A DNA stretch of 64,000 nt. Source: JACPJP01 sp964650285 (GTDB lineage: Archaea; Nanobdellota; Nanobdellia; Woesearchaeales; GW2011-AR4). Where the stretch lies: NCBI GenBank assembly GCA_964650285.1, contig CAZYSP010000001.1:1-64000 (forward strand), given 5' to 3'. This document shows positions 48,957 to 57,822 of this stretch, piece after piece; within the stretch, counting starts at the first letter, position 1; each line of letters starts with the position of its first letter. Both the position numbers and the translations under genes were made by a program. Under the pieces are notes generated by a model that did no database searches, was not told where the DNA came from, and worked only from the letters and a program-made list of their open reading frames with translations.

Positions 48957-50513
48957 TCAGCATTTAACTGCATATGTCCTTCCATTGATGCCTTTCCTGT
49001 AGTTTTCCCATGATTTCCTAAACAGTCTTTTTCCCCACGGTGTTGGATAGTCGCAGGTAATGCAGGCTGTGCATAAATTATTTTTAGGCAGTCCTATTGC
49101 TTTTACCAGCCCTTCCACTGTCTGGTATATTAATGACTCTGCTCCTGCATCTTTTGCAATCTTCTGGCAGGTTTTTTTGCTGATATTGCTGGTAACAGGC
49201 TTTTTTTCATATTTGGGAACAAGAAGCTCAGAAACAGTTGACATATCAATGCCATAAAAACAAGGACCCCTGATAGGCGGACATGTAACTCTCAGATGAA
49301 CTTCTTTTGCGCCGCCTTCTTCTTTCAGGTAGCGGACAAGCTGCATTGTTGTGCTGCCGCGGACAATGCTGTCATCGACAAGCAGGACTTTTTTTCCTCC
49401 AAGAACATTTTTTAATGCCGTATATTTGTTCTGCACTTTGTCGTGCCTTGAGCCGCCTTCTATGAAGGTTCTTCCAACATACCTGTTCCTTATAATCCCT
49501 TCCTTAGAGGGGATTCCCAGCTCATAAGCATAAGCATCTCCTGCTGCTTTTGCTGTATCCGGAACAGGAACAACAATCAGATCCTTATCTATTCTTTGAG
49601 TTTCGAGTTTTGCTAATTCCTTGCCAAGGTTTGTCCTTGCAGTATATACTGACTTATTATCCAAAACTGAACCGACATTTGAGAAGTAAACCCATTCAAA
49701 CATGCAGTGAGCTTTTCTTTTGGTCTGCGTGTATTTTCTAACCTCGACCTTGCCTTTTTTGATATGTATCATATACCCTGGCTGCAACGGCTTTATATTC
49801 TTTATTCCGCAGTTTATCAAAGCAACGCTTTCGGAAGCAACCATAAATGTATTTTTGTCTTTGCTGAATCCATAAACAAGAGGCCTAAAGCCGTAAGGGT
49901 CTCGGGCAACAGCAATTTCTCCCTCTGCGTTTATGAAAGCAATGTTGTAACAGCCGTCAAACTTTTTTGCCAGTTCTGAGAAAACCTTAACTAAATCCGG
50001 CCTTTTATCACCCTTTAATTGTCTTGCTAAAAAATGCATTATTATCTCTGTATCATTATCATAAATCATATGATAATCTTCTCTTTTACTCAAAAGCTCC
50101 TGTTTTAACTGTGAGAAATTCGCAAGGTTGCCGTTGAGTCCAAAAGCAAACCATTTCCATTTTCTTCCATGATGCCTTTCAAATGGCTGTGCAACACCTA
50201 CATCTTCAGTTCCGGATGTTGCATAACGTACATGCCCTATTCCTTTTTTTCCTGCATATTTTTTAAATATTTCAAAGCTTTTTCTCTTATTGCTTGTCTT
50301 AAAGACCTCGTTTACGTGGCCTAAGTCCTTATAAGTGGCCAGTAGCTGGGACCTGTTTGGGTTGAATGTTGTAACACCTGCACTTAATTGACCTCTGTTT
50401 TGTAAGTTCAGCATCAGTTTGTATAGGTAGAACAAGGCTTTGTTTGCGGCATCTCCATCTTGTTTGATATAAACAGCGCAGATGCCGCACTCGTCATGTA
50501 TGTCTTCCAGCAT
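48957..50513 (-). CDS. purF: Amidophosphoribosyltransferase
   Basis: The first step of purine synthesis, PRPP plus glutamine to phosphoribosylamine. An N-terminal propeptide MLEDIHDE precedes the nucleophile in CGICAVY, as in Bacillus-type enzymes. The PRTase motif is VLLVDDSIVRGSTTMQLV (near residue 374). C-terminal cysteines (CPPIRGPCFYGID and LCTACITCDYP) fit the [4Fe-4S] form. The length of 518 aa is in range. TATA box TTTATAAA at 50551-50544 lies just upstream on the minus strand. It is divergent from purD. Confidence 0.95.
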   Translation of the reverse strand: MLEDIHDECGICAVYIKQDGDAANKALFYLYKLMLNLQNRGQLSAGVTTFNPNRSQLLATYKDLGHVNEVFKTSNKRKSFEIFKKYAGKKGIGHVRYATSGTEDVGVAQPFERHHGRKWKWFAFGLNGNLANFSQLKQELLSKREDYHMIYDNDTEIIMHFLARQLKGDKRPDLVKVFSELAKKFDGCYNIAFINAEGEIAVARDPYGFRPLVYGFSKDKNTFMVASESVALINCGIKNIKPLQPGYMIHIKKGKVEVRKYTQTKRKAHCMFEWVYFSNVGSVLDNKSVYTARTNLGKELAKLETQRIDKDLIVVPVPDTAKAAGDAYAYELGIPSKEGIIRNRYVGRTFIEGGSRHDKVQNKYTALKNVLGGKKVLLVDDSIVRGSTTMQLVRYLKEEGGAKEVHLRVTCPPIRGPCFYGIDMSTVSELLVPKYEKKPVTSNISKKTCQKIAKDAGAESLIYQTVEGLVKAIGLPKNNLCTACITCDYPTPWGKRLFRKSWENYRKGINGRTYAVKC

Positions 50514-50665
50514 TTTACCCCAACAGATTATAACGGATTGTGATTTATAAACGTTTCCCTTTTTAAAACTTTGTTAGGTTACCCAAAAAGGCAAGATTAA
50601 GACTGAATGAAACAAAAATAATTTAAAGAAAGTTAGATAATTTATCCCATATATTGTGTGGTTTT

Positions 50666-51961
50666 ATGAATATTTTGTTAATTGGCAACGGCGCAAGAGA
50701 GCATGTAGTAGCAGAGACTCTAAAGAAAAATAAAGCTGTTAAGTTATATTCTTTTATGAAGTCAAAAAATCCAGGGATTGCTTCTTTATCTGAAGATGTT
50801 TTGGTTGGTTCTTATTCTGATCTTGATGGTATAAAAGATTTTGCAGAGAAAAATAAAATTGATTTTGCCTTTATAGGCCCTGAAGACCCATTAAATAATG
50901 GAGTAGTTGATGCATTAAAAGACATTGGAATTGATGCTGTTGGCCCGACAAAGAGCATGGCCAGGTTAGAAACAAGTAAATCATTTACAAGAGAATTGTT
51001 AAAAAAATATGATATTGAAGGTAATATCAAGTTCAAGGTTTTTAGTAAAGCTGATGGGATAAATGGTTTTCTTGATGAAATTGATGAAGTTGTTGTAAAG
51101 CCGGATGGCTTAACTGGCGGGAAAGGAGTTAAAGTGCAGGGTGACCATTTCAATACAAAAGAAGAAGCAGCTGAATACTGCAAAGAAGTTTTAGAAAATG
51201 ATTCATCTGTAATAGTTGAAGAAAAACTGGATGGAGAGGAATTTTCATTGCAATGTTTAACAGACGGGAAAACTGTTGTTGGAGCACCAGTTGCGCAGGA
51301 CCATAAAAGGGTTTATGATGATGATAAAGGGCCTAATACCGGAGGCATGGGATCTTATTCCTGCGAGAATCATTTATTGCCATTTCTTAAGAAAGAGCAT
51401 GTTGATAAAGCACTGGAAATAACAAAAAAGGTTGCTGATGCTATTTATCAAGAAACAGGTTTGTATTATAAAGGAGTTATGTATGGTGGTTTTATTTTAA
51501 CAAAAGAGGGTATTAAGCTTTTGGAGTATAATGCAAGACTTGGAGATCCAGAGGCTATGAATGTTCTGCCTTTGCTTAAGACAGATTTTGCAGCTATATG
51601 CCAGGCAATAATTGTGCAGGAACTTGATAGAGTTAAGGTTGAATTTGAGAAAAAAGCTACAGTATGCAAGTATGTTGTGCCAGAAGGTTATCCTGAAAAT
51701 CCAGTTAAGAATGAAAAAATAACAGTAAAAATTCCTGAAAAAACAAGAATATACTATGCATCTGTTGACCAAAAAGAAGATGGATTATATATGACTGGCT
51801 CAAGGGCAATTGCATTTTTAGGCATTGGAAATAATTTAGATGAAGCAGAAAAGGTTGTAGAAGAGTCTGTTTGTAATGTAAAAGGCAAGGTATTTCACAG
51901 GAAAGATATTGGGACTAAGGGATTGATTGAGAAAAGGATAAAGCATGTAAAAAGTTTTTAG
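50666..51961 (+). CDS. purD: Phosphoribosylamine-glycine ligase
   Basis: This ATP-grasp enzyme joins phosphoribosylamine and glycine to form GAR. The start MNILLIGNGAREHVVAETL, ATP-grasp motifs VVVKPDGLTGGKGVKV (near residue 136) and GPNTGGMGSYSCEN, and the C-terminal LEYNARLGDPEAMNVLP are standard. I choose ATG 50666 because family homology starts there; an ATG at 50654 would add four residues. About 431 aa. Glycine for this step is also what the nearby GlyA and glycine cleavage system handle. The next gene begins two bases after its stop. Confidence 0.96.
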   Translation: MNILLIGNGAREHVVAETLKKNKAVKLYSFMKSKNPGIASLSEDVLVGSYSDLDGIKDFAEKNKIDFAFIGPEDPLNNGVVDALKDIGIDAVGPTKSMARLETSKSFTRELLKKYDIEGNIKFKVFSKADGINGFLDEIDEVVVKPDGLTGGKGVKVQGDHFNTKEEAAEYCKEVLENDSSVIVEEKLDGEEFSLQCLTDGKTVVGAPVAQDHKRVYDDDKGPNTGGMGSYSCENHLLPFLKKEHVDKALEITKKVADAIYQETGLYYKGVMYGGFILTKEGIKLLEYNARLGDPEAMNVLPLLKTDFAAICQAIIVQELDRVKVEFEKKATVCKYVVPEGYPENPVKNEKITVKIPEKTRIYYASVDQKEDGLYMTGSRAIAFLGIGNNLDEAEKVVEESVCNVKGKVFHRKDIGTKGLIEKRIKHVKSF

Positions 51962-51962
51962 G

Positions 51963-52535
51963 ATGAAACAGACATTAAAACAGGAAATTTCTGGAAAAAG
52001 AAAAACACTTAGTAAAGAAGAAGTTATTAAGAAAAGCAAGTTAATAAAGAAAAATCTATGTTCTTTATCTGAATTTAAGAAAGCCAGGAATATTATGTTC
52101 TATGTTTCTTTTAATAATGAGGTTGATACGCATGAGGTTATTAAAGAACTGTTAAGCGAGAAAGAAAAAAATATTATTGTTCCATATGTATTAAAAAACA
52201 ATCCAATCCTGCAACTTTCTGAAATAAGAGATTTTAATGAATTAGAACCTAAAAGTTTTGGTATTTTAGAGCCGAGAGAACTTTACATTAGAGAATTCAA
52301 TCCTAATAAAATTGATTTGGTTATATTGCCTGGCTTGGTGTTTGACAAAAAAGGATGCAGAGTAGGCTATGGATATGGATATTATGACAGGTTTCTTAAA
52401 AAAGTTAAGAAGGTGAAAAAAATCGGGCTTGCTTTTGAATTGCAGTTAGTTGATGAAATTCCTAAAGAAAAGCATGATGTTCCTGTCGATATTCTGGTTA
52501 CTGAAAAAAGAGTTCTCAAATGTAGTGGGAAATAA
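51963..52535 (+). CDS. 5-formyltetrahydrofolate cyclo-ligase
   Basis: This enzyme recycles 5-formyl-THF to 5,10-methenyl-THF using ATP. The N-terminal KQEISGKRKTLSKEEVIKKS, the central VILPGLVFDKKGCRVGYGYG and YYDRFLKK segments are the family signature (YgfA/MTHFS, 190 aa). The start lies one base after the purD stop. Its presence indicates that real tetrahydrofolate, not only methanopterin, carries one-carbon units here. It is a typical companion of GlyA and the glycine cleavage system. Confidence 0.94.
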   Translation: MKQTLKQEISGKRKTLSKEEVIKKSKLIKKNLCSLSEFKKARNIMFYVSFNNEVDTHEVIKELLSEKEKNIIVPYVLKNNPILQLSEIRDFNELEPKSFGILEPRELYIREFNPNKIDLVILPGLVFDKKGCRVGYGYGYYDRFLKKVKKVKKIGLAFELQLVDEIPKEKHDVPVDILVTEKRVLKCSGK

Positions 52536-52538
52536 AAA

Positions 52539-53414
52539 ATGCCTAAGTTAATGCAAAGAAAACCGGATTGGTTCAAGATTAAACTGCCAACTGGAGAAAA
52601 GTATAGTGAAGTAAAAGGTTTAGTAAAGACAAATAGATTGAATACTATATGCGAGGAAGCTAAATGCCCAAATATTTCTGAGTGTTGGAGTCATGGAACT
52701 GCTACTTTTCTTATTTTAGGGCATGTTTGTACAAGATATTGCAGCTATTGTAATGTTAAGACTGGAAAACCTTTAGATGTTGATGCTGATGAAGGAAAAA
52801 AAGTTGCTGACAGTGTTAAGAAACTGGGCTTAAGGTATGTTGTTGTAACTTCTGTAACAAGGGATGATTTAGAAGATGGTGGTGCTTCATTGTATGTTGA
52901 TGTAATAAAAGAAATTAAGAAAGTAAGCTCATGTAAAGTTGAGTTATTGATTCCGGATTTGAAAACAAAAGATGGAATTGATGTTGATGCTTTAAAAAAA
53001 ATAATTGATGCAAAACCAGATGTTCTTGGTCATAATATTGAAGCAGTAAGAAGTGTTTTTTCAGAAGTAAGAAAAGGTGGTAATTATGATGTTTCATTGG
53101 AGTTATTAAAAAAAATAAAAGAAATTGATGCTGATATGAGAACAAAATCGGGGATTATGGTTGGTTTTGGTGAAAGTTTTGATGAGATTAAAGAAACAAT
53201 GCAGGATTTAAGGGATGTTGGTGTTGATTTTTTAACAATAGGGCAGTATTTGCAGCCTTCTGAGAAGCATGCTAAAATCATCAGGTTTTACAGGCCAGAA
53301 GAATTTGAAGAATTAAAGAAAATCGGTTTGGAAATGGGATTTAAGCATGTTGAAGCTGGGCCATTGGTTAGGAGCTCTTACAGGGCTGATAAGCTGAATT
53401 CATTGATACAATAA
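52539..53414 (+). CDS. lipA: Lipoyl synthase
   Basis: This radical SAM enzyme inserts two sulfurs into an octanoyl chain bound to a carrier protein. Auxiliary cluster cysteines are in CEEAKCPNISECWSHG (C-x4-C-x5-C, near residues 37-48). The radical SAM motif CTRYCSYCNV (C-x3-C-x2-C) is near 63, and the C-terminal RSSYRADKL contains the conserved Ser ligand. The length of 291 aa is normal. It starts three bases after the previous stop. The likely client is GcvH. Confidence 0.97.
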   Translation: MPKLMQRKPDWFKIKLPTGEKYSEVKGLVKTNRLNTICEEAKCPNISECWSHGTATFLILGHVCTRYCSYCNVKTGKPLDVDADEGKKVADSVKKLGLRYVVVTSVTRDDLEDGGASLYVDVIKEIKKVSSCKVELLIPDLKTKDGIDVDALKKIIDAKPDVLGHNIEAVRSVFSEVRKGGNYDVSLELLKKIKEIDADMRTKSGIMVGFGESFDEIKETMQDLRDVGVDFLTIGQYLQPSEKHAKIIRFYRPEEFEELKKIGLEMGFKHVEAGPLVRSSYRADKLNSLIQ

Positions 53415-53646
53415 AAAAATTCCAATAAAGTTAAGAAACATAATACTGATTATTTGATTAAGATAAAAATTAATTTACAATTAGAAAATAAAAACGCAAT
53501 AAAAATAAAATAAAAAACATCATTACTGCGACGCAAAATGCTTGATTTATTAATAATAAAATTTCAATGTCCAAAAGAAATAAAGTTAAAAATAAAATAA
53601 TGAATTAATAAATAATTGTGAATCATAAGATAAAAATTAATGAAAA
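53415..53646 (+). other. A-rich spacer and duplicated element before lipoate ligase
   Basis: 232 bases without a gene. The first ~97 bases are the A-rich type seen elsewhere. The remainder (53512-53644) is copy 2 of the element at 41611. No clear TATA box stands near the start of the next gene. Confidence 0.5.
53512..53644 (+). repeat. Duplicated intergenic element, copy 2
   Basis: Homologous over its full length to 41611-41742, including GCGACGCAAAA and an exact 29-base run at 53610-53638. It ends just before the lipoate ligase ATG, as copy 1 ends just before purP2. No inverted repeats, ORF or C/D box motif is evident inside. Confidence 0.6.
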
Positions 53647-54447
53647 ATGAAATGCAGATTTATTGATACTGGGTTTAATGATGCTTTTTTTAATATGGCT
53701 ATAGATGAGGCTATTTTGCATTATTGTAAAATTCCTGTTTTAAGGGTTTATGGCTGGAAACCTGCTGGAGTATCTATTGGATACAATCAGGATTTACATA
53801 AAGAAATAAACATTGATTACTGCAAAAAAAACAATATAGATGTAGTAAGGAGAGTAAGTGGTGGTAAAGCGGTTTTTCATGACAAGGAACTAACTTACAG
53901 TTTCATTATTCCAGAGAGCATTAATTTATTACCAAGAGAAATTAATGAATCATACAAAGAAATAGCAAAAGCATTGGTTTTGGCATTTGAAAAATTAGGC
54001 ATTAAAGCGGAAATAAAAAAAATTCCAGAGAGGATTGCAACTTCTATATGCTTTAACAGCTCAAACTGGTATGAGTTGTTGATTAATGGGAAAAAAATTT
54101 CTGGTTCTGCACAAAGAAGGATGGATGGAAAGATACTGCAGCATGGCTCAATACTTTTAGATTTTGATTATGAGAAAAATAGCTTGTTATTTAATTCTAA
54201 TAATTTAATTGACAATATTAATAATTTAAGAAAAAGGATTACATCATTAAAAAAAGAATTGAATAAATCAATAGATTACAGTGAGCTTGGTTCTGCATTA
54301 AAATCTGGTTTTAGGGAGAATTTTGATTTTGATTTAATTGATGATTCTTTAACAAATGAAGAGATTATTTTGGCTGAGAAATTAAGGAAAGAGAAGTATT
54401 TGACAGAAGAATGGAATTACAAATTGATATGGGAAAATTTAATATAA
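53647..54447 (+). CDS. Lipoate-protein ligase A/octanoyltransferase-family protein
   Basis: A biotin/lipoate A/B ligase fold enzyme that attaches lipoate or octanoate to carrier proteins. Signature segments are FFNMAIDEAIL (near residue 14), RVYGWKPAGVSIGYNQ, VVRRVSGGKAVFHDKELTYS (near 71) and the lysine motif GKKISGSAQRRMDG (near 149). The length of 266 aa fits the LplA/LipM group; the C-terminal domain of full LplA is not obvious. Next to lipA, either an octanoyltransferase supplying LipA or a salvage ligase is possible. Confidence 0.9.
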   Translation: MKCRFIDTGFNDAFFNMAIDEAILHYCKIPVLRVYGWKPAGVSIGYNQDLHKEINIDYCKKNNIDVVRRVSGGKAVFHDKELTYSFIIPESINLLPREINESYKEIAKALVLAFEKLGIKAEIKKIPERIATSICFNSSNWYELLINGKKISGSAQRRMDGKILQHGSILLDFDYEKNSLLFNSNNLIDNINNLRKRITSLKKELNKSIDYSELGSALKSGFRENFDFDLIDDSLTNEEIILAEKLRKEKYLTEEWNYKLIWENLI

Positions 54448-54463
54448 ATTTTCCCTAGTTCAG

Positions 54464-54490
54464 TAAAGTTTTCACTACGTTCAAACTTTA
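54464..54490 (+). promoter_or_regulatory. Inverted repeat upstream of glyA
   Basis: TAAAGTTT (54464-54471) and AAACTTTA (54483-54490) form an 8-bp stem with an 11-base loop between the lipoate ligase and glyA genes. A TATA-like TATTTAAATA follows near 54505-54515. It could end the upstream transcript or serve as an operator. Confidence 0.35.
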
Positions 54491-54546
54491 TAAACTAACA
54501 AAAACTATTTAAATAAAGTTGAATTTGGGTTTTTCAGGGTGGTTTA

Positions 54547-55848
54547 ATGTATGATATGATGGCTTCTATTGAAAAGTCTGATTCTAAGGTATATGAGATT
54601 ATAAAAAAAGAAGTTGAGAGGATGAAGAATGGTGTTGAGTTAATTCCTTCTGAGAATGTTGTCAGCAAAGCTGTGCTGCAGGCAATGGGTTCTGTTTTAA
54701 CTAATAAATATTCAGAAGGCTATCCTCACAAGAGGTATTATGGCGGAAATGAGATTATTGATATGGCAGAAGACTTGGCTATTGAAAGAGCCAAGAAGCT
54801 TTTTGGAGCAGAGCATGTTAATGTACAGCCATATTCAGGAAGCCCTGCTAACCAGGCTGTTTTCTTTGCTTTGCTGAACTTAAAGGATACTTTTATGGGT
54901 TTTGACTTAAGCGCAGGCGGTCATTTAACGCATGGAAGCCCTGTTAATTTTTCCGGTAAAAACTATAATTGTGTTGCTTATAATGTTGATAAGGAAACTG
55001 AGTTACTAGATTATGATAAGATTAAGAAGCAGGCAGAAAAAGTAAAGCCCAAGATGATTATTTCCGGGTTAACTGCTTATCCAAGGAAAATAGATTTTAA
55101 GGCTTTTCAGGAAATTTGTGATTCTGTTGGTGCTTATCATATGGCTGATATTGCGCATATAGCTGGATTATGCGCTACTGGTGTTCATGAAAATCCTGTT
55201 AGGTATACTGATATTGTTACAACCACTACACATAAAACTTTGCGCGGTCCAAGAGGAGCAATGATAATGTGCAAGATTGAGGATAAATTTGATAAGAATG
55301 GGAAGAAAAATCTTGCGCAGAAAATTGATTCTGCTGTTTTTCCGGGCTTACAGGGAGGTCCTCATGACAATGTTAATATTGCAAAAGCAGTTGCATTTGG
55401 AGAGGATTTAAAGCCTGAGTTTAAGGTTTATTGCAGGCAGATTGTAAAAAATGCCAAGGTTTTGGCAGATTCTTTGATGAGTAATGGTTTAGAGCTTGTA
55501 ACTAACGGGACTGACAACCATCTGATGGTCATCAAGCTTGTAAACAAAGGTTTGACTGGTAAGGGGAAAGAGGTGCAGAATGCATTAGATAAAGCAGGAA
55601 TAACTATAAATAAGAATACTGTACCATATGAGCCTGGAAGTCCGTTTCATCCTTCAGGAATAAGGTTAGGGACACCAGCTGTAACAACAAGAGGAATGAA
55701 AGAAAGTGAAATGAAAGTTATTGGTAAAAGCATAGCAAAAGTAATTGATAATTTAGATGATAATAAGGTTATTGGAAATGTTAAAAAGGATATACTGGAA
55801 TTATGCAAAAGGTTTCCGCTTTATCCGGGATTTGATATTTTAAAATGA
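54547..55848 (+). CDS. glyA: Serine hydroxymethyltransferase
   Basis: A PLP enzyme converting serine and THF to glycine and methylene-THF. Conserved segments are LIPSENVVSKAVLQAMGS (near residue 38), TNKYSEGYPHKRYYGGNE, MADIAHIAGL, the PLP lysine in DIVTTTTHKTLRGPRGA (near 235) and SGIRLGTPAVTTRGM-like RLGTPAVTTRG. The length of 433 aa is normal. The ribosome site GGTGG lies just before the ATG. It overlaps folD by four bases (ATGA), so the methylene-THF made here passes to the next enzyme in the same operon. Confidence 0.96.
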   Translation: MYDMMASIEKSDSKVYEIIKKEVERMKNGVELIPSENVVSKAVLQAMGSVLTNKYSEGYPHKRYYGGNEIIDMAEDLAIERAKKLFGAEHVNVQPYSGSPANQAVFFALLNLKDTFMGFDLSAGGHLTHGSPVNFSGKNYNCVAYNVDKETELLDYDKIKKQAEKVKPKMIISGLTAYPRKIDFKAFQEICDSVGAYHMADIAHIAGLCATGVHENPVRYTDIVTTTTHKTLRGPRGAMIMCKIEDKFDKNGKKNLAQKIDSAVFPGLQGGPHDNVNIAKAVAFGEDLKPEFKVYCRQIVKNAKVLADSLMSNGLELVTNGTDNHLMVIKLVNKGLTGKGKEVQNALDKAGITINKNTVPYEPGSPFHPSGIRLGTPAVTTRGMKESEMKVIGKSIAKVIDNLDDNKVIGNVKKDILELCKRFPLYPGFDILK

Positions 55849-56687
55849 CTGCAAAAATAATTGATGGGAAGGCTTTGTCATTAAAGTTTCTTAATGATGT
55901 TAGGAAGAAGGCTGCTAATGTAAAACCCGGGTTGGCTATTGTTATTGTAGGGAATAATCCTGCTTCTGAGATTTATGTAGGCCTTAAGGAGAAAAAATCC
56001 AAGGAAATCGGATTTTATGTTGAAAGGTATAATCTGGATGAAAATGTTAAACAGGATGAATTGCTTAAGTTAGTTGATGAATTGAACCAGAACAGGAAAA
56101 TAAATGGGTTTATTGTTCAACTGCCATTGCCTAAGCATATTGATGAGAATCTTGTAATTGATTCAATACTGCCTCACAAGGATGTAGATGGATTTACTCC
56201 TGTTAGTTTAGGAAATTTGGTTAATGACAATAATTTATTACTGCCGGCTACTGCCAGGGCTTGTTTAGAGCTGATTAAGTCTACTGGTGTTGAGATTAAA
56301 GGCAAGAATGCAGTTGTTGTTGGCAGAAGCAATATTGTTGGAAAGCCAACTGCTTTACTTTTATTGCAGGAAAATGCTACTGTTACTGTTTGCCATTCAA
56401 AAACTAAAGATCTTAAGGAATTTACTAAAAATGCTGATATTCTGGTTGTTGCGGTTGGAAAAGCAAAGATGCTCAAGAAAAACATGGTCAAAAAAGGTGC
56501 AGTAGTAATTGATGTCGGAATAAACAGAACTGCTTTTGGAATTGTTGGAGATGTTGATTTCGAAAACGTAAAAGAAGTTTCTGGTTTTATTACTCCGGTT
56601 CCCGGTGGAGTTGGACCAATGACAATTGCTATGCTTCTTGATAATACTTTGAAAGCTAGGGAGTTGAGGAAGGGGCTTAAGTTTTAG
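55845..56687 (+). CDS. folD: Methylene-THF dehydrogenase/methenyl-THF cyclohydrolase
   Basis: This bifunctional enzyme makes 10-formyl-THF from methylene-THF. Signature segments are LAIVIVGNNPASEIYVGLKE with the catalytic YVxxK-type Tyr/Lys (near residues 45-50), VQLPLPKHID, PHKDVDGFTP and the NADP site GRSNIVGKPTALLLL, and TPVPGGVGPMTIAMLL at the end. The length of 280 aa is standard. It is coupled to glyA and feeds PurN and PurH downstream. FolD is of bacterial type and uncommon in archaea. Confidence 0.96.
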   Translation: MTAKIIDGKALSLKFLNDVRKKAANVKPGLAIVIVGNNPASEIYVGLKEKKSKEIGFYVERYNLDENVKQDELLKLVDELNQNRKINGFIVQLPLPKHIDENLVIDSILPHKDVDGFTPVSLGNLVNDNNLLLPATARACLELIKSTGVEIKGKNAVVVGRSNIVGKPTALLLLQENATVTVCHSKTKDLKEFTKNADILVVAVGKAKMLKKNMVKKGAVVIDVGINRTAFGIVGDVDFENVKEVSGFITPVPGGVGPMTIAMLLDNTLKARELRKGLKF

Positions 56688-56705
56688 AGAAAAGAATTAA
56701 TAATG

Positions 56706-57065
56706 TTAAGGTTTTAATACATATGAAGAGAAAGCTTTAGATATTCTGCTGTTATAAATGGTTTCAGATAAAGAATTCAAAAATTTGCTTCTTGGTATAT
56801 AATACCACTTACCACTCATTTCAAGTTTGTTCCATTTTTCTTTATCTGAATCTTTATCTGAATTCTTATATGCAACCTCAAATCTAGCCAAACCAGTGTC
56901 TATACCTAATGAAGTAATTATAAATCCCAGAGTAAGATTATAATCACCATTTATGGCACTTGTAAATGACAGTAACTTAGCAATATCTGAACCTATAGCA
57001 ACAACATCTAATGCGCGTGTTCTAACAAAAGTCTCCAAGTTTGGTTTAGGTATTGGTATATTCAT
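56706..57065 (-). CDS. Unrecognised protein, 119 aa, on the opposite strand inside the folate operon
   Basis: I do not recognise this protein. It begins MNIPIPKPNLETFVRTRALD, has a moderately hydrophobic middle (LTLGFIITSLGIDTGLARF) and a charged segment KNSDKDSDKEKWNKL, ending KAFSSYVLKP. It sits on the minus strand between folD and purN. I use ATG 57065; longer in-frame extensions overlap purN. The palindromic TTTATAAA at 57139-57146 could serve as TATA box for both directions. It may be an insertion that split the operon. Confidence 0.55.
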   Translation of the reverse strand: MNIPIPKPNLETFVRTRALDVVAIGSDIAKLLSFTSAINGDYNLTLGFIITSLGIDTGLARFEVAYKNSDKDSDKEKWNKLEMSGKWYYIPRSKFLNSLSETIYNSRISKAFSSYVLKP

Positions 57066-57138
57066 TTTAATATGAGGTAATCCTACTGAATATTTAAAAT
57101 TATTGAAAACTACTTTATCAAATTCCACCCCCAAAACC

Positions 57139-57146
57139 TTTATAAA
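57139..57146. promoter_or_regulatory. Palindromic TATA box between divergent genes
   Basis: TTTATAAA reads the same on both strands. It lies about 35 bases before the likely purN GTG and about 75 bases before the minus-strand ATG at 57065, so one box could direct both transcripts. Confidence 0.5.
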
Positions 57147-57177
57147 CTTCCATAATTTCTCTTTATTACCGGTGGTT

Positions 57178-57822
57178 GTGTTGTTAAACATCGGGGTACT
57201 GGCATCTACGAGGGCAAGTGATTTGCAGGCTATAATTGATGCTATAGAAGCCAAGGAGCTTAATGTCAAGATTTCTGTTGTTGTTTCTGATAAGAAAGAT
57301 GCTTATGCTCTGGAAAGGGCTAAGAAGCATGGTATTGAGGCTGTTTTTATTGATGCCAAGGCAGAAGATATTCTTGCTGTTAAGGATAAAGAGGAAAGAA
57401 GAGAGGCTTTTGACAGAAAAGTTGCAGCAGAACTGGAAAAACATGATGTTGAGCTGATTCTGGCTATTGGCTATATGAGAATCATAGGCCAGTGGCTTGT
57501 GGATAAATTCAGAAACAAGATAATAAATATTCATCCTTCTTTACTGCCGGCATTTGCAGGCGGAATGGACAAGGATGTCCACAAAGATGTTCTTGAATCA
57601 GGTGTAAAGGAAACAGGATGTACACTGTTTTTTATTGATGAAACTGTTGATGCAGGACCGGTAATATTCAAGAAAAAGGTTGATGTAGAAGAAAATGAAA
57701 CTGTAGATACATTAAAAGAAAAAGTGCAAAAAGCAGAGCAGGAAGTACTAATAAGGGCAATAAAATTATATGATGGAGGAAAGCTAAAAGTTGAGAATGG
57801 CAAGGTGGAAATTGTAGAATGA
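57178..57822 (+). CDS. purN: Phosphoribosylglycinamide formyltransferase (GART)
   Basis: This enzyme transfers the formyl group of 10-formyl-THF to GAR. The fold start NIGVLASTRASDLQAIIDAI and the catalytic set are visible: Asn and His in NIHPSLLPAFAG (near residue 118), and Asp in VDAGPVI (near 160). The loop usually GSN reads ASD. I choose GTG 57178; GTG 57172 is also possible, and any start further upstream would lie in the promoter. About 214 aa. It overlaps purH by four bases (ATGA). Confidence 0.93.
   Translation: MLLNIGVLASTRASDLQAIIDAIEAKELNVKISVVVSDKKDAYALERAKKHGIEAVFIDAKAEDILAVKDKEERREAFDRKVAAELEKHDVELILAIGYMRIIGQWLVDKFRNKIINIHPSLLPAFAGGMDKDVHKDVLESGVKETGCTLFFIDETVDAGPVIFKKKVDVEENETVDTLKEKVQKAEQEVLIRAIKLYDGGKLKVENGKVEIVE

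Noticed and set aside
57103..57177. Longer N-terminus for PurN
   Set aside because: The added residues lie over the TATA box and have no family homology; the fold begins at about 57184.
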